DNA of 64,000 bases, from assembly GCF_003515685.1 (NCBI RefSeq), contig NZ_QWEG01000004.1, forward strand, positions 1 to 64,000, read 5' to 3'. The notes under the pieces were generated by a model. It was not told where the DNA came from. It did not search any database and was given only the letters and a program-made list of their open reading frames with translations. Positions 62,992 through 64,000 of the stretch are shown piece after piece. A program made the position numbers and the translations under genes. The stretch comes from Neobacillus notoginsengisoli (GTDB lineage: Bacteria; Bacillota; Bacilli; Bacillales; Cytobacillaceae). Position 1 is the first letter of the stretch, and each line of letters opens with the position of its first letter.

Positions 62992-63906
62992 ATGCGGTAC
63001 GGAAGTTTTTCGGAGGTTATCGAGGAAGCGAAGCGGAGAAGGCCGATCAGGATGAGTGTCGCGGCGGCGCAGGATTTGGCGGTGCTTGAGGCGATTAAGG
63101 ATGCGGTTGAGTTGGGGATTATCGAGCCGGTTTTGGTGGGGGATCACAACCAAATTTCACAACTCGCTAGCCTGATGGGCTTTCCATTAAATAAATTCGA
63201 GGTTATTCCGGCATCAACGGATGAGGAAGCGGCGTTCAAAGCGGCGGAAATCGCGAGTGACGGCAGAACTCAGGCGATCATGAAAGGGCTCGTGAACAGC
63301 ACTCCGTTTCTGAAAGGTGTTTTGCACCGGCAGCTGAGTTTGCGAACCGGAAGGATTTTTAGCCATTTATCGGCGTTTGAAATTCCCGGAACCGAGTCGC
63401 TGTTGTTTATGACGGATGGAGGCATTAATATCTCGCCTGATTTCGGGCAAAAGAAGCAGATTGTTCTGAACGCGCTTGAATTCCTGAAGCAAATTGGGAT
63501 GGACAGTCCGCGTACAGCCATTCTTGCCGCGAATGAATTGGTGATGGAGTCAATGCCGGTGACGTGCGAGGCGAGCCTGCTTGTGGCGGAAATCAAGGTA
63601 AAGATGGACATACCGATTGAAGGCCCGCTACCGCTCGACTTGGCGATCAGCAAGGACTCGCTCCTTCATAAGGGAATCGACAGCGAGCTTGACGGCAAGG
63701 CGGATTTGTTGATTGTTCCGACCATTGAGGCAGGCAATATTTTTGGTAAAGCGATTACGTATTATGCGCACGGAACGATGGCCGGCATTGTCCTTGGGGC
63801 AAAAGTGCCACTCGTCCTCAATTCGCGTTCCGATTCGGCCAAGGCAAAGCTTGCATCGATTGCACTCGCGGTTGTCGCGGCATCGAACGCGGCAATTCCG
63901 GTATAA
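62992..63906 (+). CDS. ptb: Phosphate butyryltransferase
   Basis: 304-residue enzyme that exchanges CoA of (iso)butyryl-CoA or other branched acyl-CoAs for phosphate. Family motifs are ARKRRPIR-like EAKRRRPIRMSVAAAQDLAVLEAI near 11-34, AIMKGLVNSTPFLKGVL near 95-111, FMTDGGINISPD near 140-151 and DLLIVPTIEAGNIFGKAI near 240-257. It is followed 13 bp later by butyrate kinase, so acyl-CoA energy is recovered as ATP. In B. subtilis bcd stands between them; here it does not. Confidence 0.93.
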   Translation: MRYGSFSEVIEEAKRRRPIRMSVAAAQDLAVLEAIKDAVELGIIEPVLVGDHNQISQLASLMGFPLNKFEVIPASTDEEAAFKAAEIASDGRTQAIMKGLVNSTPFLKGVLHRQLSLRTGRIFSHLSAFEIPGTESLLFMTDGGINISPDFGQKKQIVLNALEFLKQIGMDSPRTAILAANELVMESMPVTCEASLLVAEIKVKMDIPIEGPLPLDLAISKDSLLHKGIDSELDGKADLLIVPTIEAGNIFGKAITYYAHGTMAGIVLGAKVPLVLNSRSDSAKAKLASIALAVVAASNAAIPV

Positions 63907-63919
63907 AGGGGTGACAACT

Positions 63920-64000
63920 GTGTCCAAATGCATTCTTGCAATCAATCCGGGTTCGACCTCTACGAAGCTGGCGATTTATGAAGATATGAAACTTCTTTTT
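63920..64000 (+). CDS. buk: Butyrate kinase, N-terminal part (cut by window end)
   Basis: GTG 63920 with AAAGGGGTGA upstream opens a frame running off the window: MSKCILAINPGSTSTKLAIY. NPGSTSTK is the phosphate-1 motif of the acetate/butyrate kinase family. With ptb it forms the acyl-CoA to acid plus ATP route. Only 27 codons are visible. Confidence 0.88.
   Translation, partial: MSKCILAINPGSTSTKLAIYEDMKLLF

Overview
The window reads as chromosomal DNA of a Gram-positive, low-to-mid GC Bacillaceae bacterium. Supporting signs are AGGAGG-type ribosome binding sites, frequent TTG and GTG starts, sigma-A promoters, U-tailed hairpin terminators, and Bacillus-type genes (rlmCD, glpK with the HPr-phosphorylated His region, amiE/namZ, queT under a preQ1 switch, ptb-buk with a cre box). 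The genus cannot be fixed from the sequence. A complete nitrous oxide reductase operon indicates the capacity to respire N2O. Layout: 1-127 is the 3' end of a group II intron. 367-7546 holds a tRNA dihydrouridine synthase, a glycosyltransferase, yhdT-panF (pantothenate uptake), a zinc-ribbon protein and an rRNA methyltransferase. 7606-14313 (minus) is the nos operon nosC-nosZ-nosB-nosD-nosY-nosF plus a lipoprotein, behind a well-formed Fnr-type promoter. 14580-25149 is mixed: an unrecognised pair of paralogous genes, a DMT transporter, a sigma/anti-sigma fusion, a thermolysin-type protease, an MFS exporter and a duplicated-domain membrane protein. 25679-37150 holds a uracil-DNA glycosylase family protein, DedA, a flavin monooxygenase, a divergent purine permease/Rieske oxygenase pair, the muropeptide recycling pair amiE-like/namZ, SelO and a LysE exporter. 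37404-41182 is potABCD. 41318-51341 holds a NERD protein, glpK, a MarR-controlled heterodimeric ABC exporter and an amino acid ABC importer. 51424-64000 holds a methyltransferase, a CoA-disulfide reductase/rhodanese under a CsoR/CstR-like operator, a candidate selenoprotein, a GGDEF-EAL protein, galM, a DUF454 protein, queT, a CNNM/CBS protein, an amino acid permease and ptb-buk. Two observations stand out. First, the thioredoxin-like lipoprotein gene at 53944-54444 has an in-frame UGA exactly where the first Cys of a CxxC redox motif belongs. It is followed at the right distance by a hairpin with a GGUC loop resembling a bacterial SECIS, so it is probably a selenoprotein that an ordinary gene caller would truncate. 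Second, four intergenic arrays (25318, 34320, 42305, 62310) consist of unrelated-looking repeats that all have a period of 52 bp. All have the same internal plan: two inverted arms, a short loop, and a longer spacer with an A-run followed by GGTT. A lone copy at 60589 keeps the plan and carries a compensatory change in both arms. They look like one family of dyad elements with locus-specific arms, of unknown role.
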